Below are positions 43,159-43,502 of a DNA stretch of 43,502 bases, piece by piece. This DNA is from Bacteroidales bacterium (GTDB lineage: Bacteria > Bacteroidota > Bacteroidia > Bacteroidales > DTU049). The notes beneath the pieces were generated by a model that saw nothing but the letters and a program-made list of their open reading frames with translations, was not told the DNA's origin and did not search any database. The translations under genes were made by a program, and so were the position numbers. The stretch's first letter is position 1. The number at the start of each line of letters is the position of its first letter. The stretch covers positions 1-43,502 of the forward strand of contig JAFGWG010000036.1 of assembly GCA_016937255.1 (NCBI GenBank). Reading direction: 5' to 3'.

Positions 43159-43233
43159 AAAAAAACCGGCCAAAGGGTTAGCTCACCCAAAGACCGGCCT
43201 TCACAATACAAATGATTAATAAATTAACCAAAT
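43159..43233 (-). ncRNA. Candidate small RNA ending in an intrinsic terminator
   Basis: On the minus strand a perfect -7 element TATATTTG (43240-43247) is followed by about 75 bases with a 6-bp stem (43214-43219 / 43224-43229, one G-U), then a GC-rich hairpin (GGCC 43196-43199/43168-43171; inner GGGT/ACCC) and seven T (43159-43165). The start at about 43233 is estimated from the usual -7 spacing. There is no open frame. A terminator-only reading is also possible, but no gene precedes it on this strand. Confidence 0.35.
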
Positions 43234-43449
43234 GCGGAGCAAATATACGAAGTAATACATATAATTGATGTTTTGAACTTGTTAAATAGTGCATGGCATC
43301 AATGCTTGGCGGCATTTTACTGAAAATTTAACGCTTTAAACAAGCTCTGATACAGTCAGAGACAGTAAAATATTGCACAACTGCGAAAGTGGGAAAATGT
43401 CTTGTTTAATTAAAAAGGCTGTGTTCTATAATATGTAATCCAAAAAGCT

Positions 43450-43457
43450 TATATTTG
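43450..43457 (+). promoter_or_regulatory. Possible -7 element of the last gene
   Basis: TATATTTG matches TAnnTTTG, only 4 bases before the ATG at 43462. A transcript from it would be leaderless or nearly so, or the true start is further in. Confidence 0.4.
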
Positions 43458-43461
43458 CAGT

Positions 43462-43502
43462 ATGAAGCTAAAAGAAATACAAAAGTTACTATCGCAATTA
43501 AC
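43462..43502 (+). CDS. Start of a gene cut by the window edge
   Basis: The frame begins MKLKEIQKLLSQL and runs off the right end. Only 13 complete codons are visible, so no function can be given. A -7-like element directly upstream supports it being a real start. Confidence 0.5.
   Translation, partial: MKLKEIQKLLSQL

Larger units (their letters stand above)
42957..43461. other. 505-base gene-free region
   Basis: No coding frame with recognisable content was found. It contains the duplicated -7-like element (43012-43019, minus), a T homopolymer (43089-43103), a hairpin with T-tract and possible small RNA (43159-43233, minus), a 6-bp hairpin CTCTGA/TCAGAG (43345-43361) and the putative promoter of the next gene. 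Confidence 0.5.

Noticed and set aside
1-43502. CRISPR arrays, tRNA or rRNA genes, transposases, prophage
   Set aside because: I looked in every intergenic gap for regularly spaced repeats, cloverleaf patterns and transposase motifs and found none.

Overview
The window is a chromosomal stretch from a member of the Bacteroidota, probably an environmental Bacteroidales/Marinilabiliales-like lineage. The evidence is consistent: AT-rich DNA, type IX secretion (T9SS) genes and sorting domains, a TonB-dependent receptor paired with a DUF4249 lipoprotein, CzcA fused to a TolC domain, and TAnnTTTG (-7) promoter elements in front of several genes. Most of the window is dense protein-coding DNA with many ATGA stop/start overlaps. 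No rRNA, tRNA, CRISPR array, transposase or phage gene was seen.

Layout. 1-1219: sparse accessory DNA with one small secreted protein and a mosaic of short intergenic repeats. 1220-4345 (minus): an aconitase/isopropylmalate dehydratase-type fused hydro-lyase, a TatD-family hydrolase and the tRNA t6A dehydratase TcdA. 4346-5219: a repeat-bounded island holding a GxxExxY (PD-(D/E)xK-like) gene. 5220-15552 (minus): a long co-directional run, in transcription order a CzcA-TolC fusion, a CzcB-like adaptor, a putative porin, YchF, DAHP synthase/chorismate mutase and a SAM methyltransferase. 15658-17764 (plus): LMW protein tyrosine phosphatase, threonine/serine dehydratase and an RsmI-like methylase. 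17761-24390 (minus): tpiA, prmA, a 1494-residue exported protein of unknown function and a SlyD-like FKBP. 24586-25880 (plus): a MacB/LolD-type ATPase and PduO-type cobalamin adenosyltransferase. 25938-27532 (minus): a BlaI repressor and an M56 peptidase-TonB fusion with a two-site operator candidate. 27743-33912 (plus): a PorV/PorQ-family barrel followed by a 1691-residue C25 peptidase of PorU2 type. 34109-38322 (plus): TonB-dependent receptor, DUF4249 lipoprotein, thioredoxin reductase. 38437-42643 (minus): a CUB-domain T9SS cargo with a small exported partner, and the T9SS plug protein. 42644-43502: a gene graveyard with a truncated plug-gene copy, an orphan T9SS tail, a possible small RNA and the first codons of a new gene.

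How the genes fit together. Three themes recur. T9SS and cell-surface biogenesis are represented by the PorV-like/PorU2-like pair, the plug protein, a T9SS cargo and two broken remnants. Metal efflux is represented by a tripartite RND system encoded in two genes plus a porin. Central metabolism and translation quality genes (tpiA, prmA, ychF, DAHP synthase, trxB) are interleaved with exported proteins of unknown role. The items I consider most worth follow-up are the 1494-residue exported protein locked between prmA and slyD, the truncated duplicate of the plug gene, the two phased inverted repeats in front of blaI, and the repeat-bounded GxxExxY island. All functional calls come from reading motifs by eye; no database search was run.
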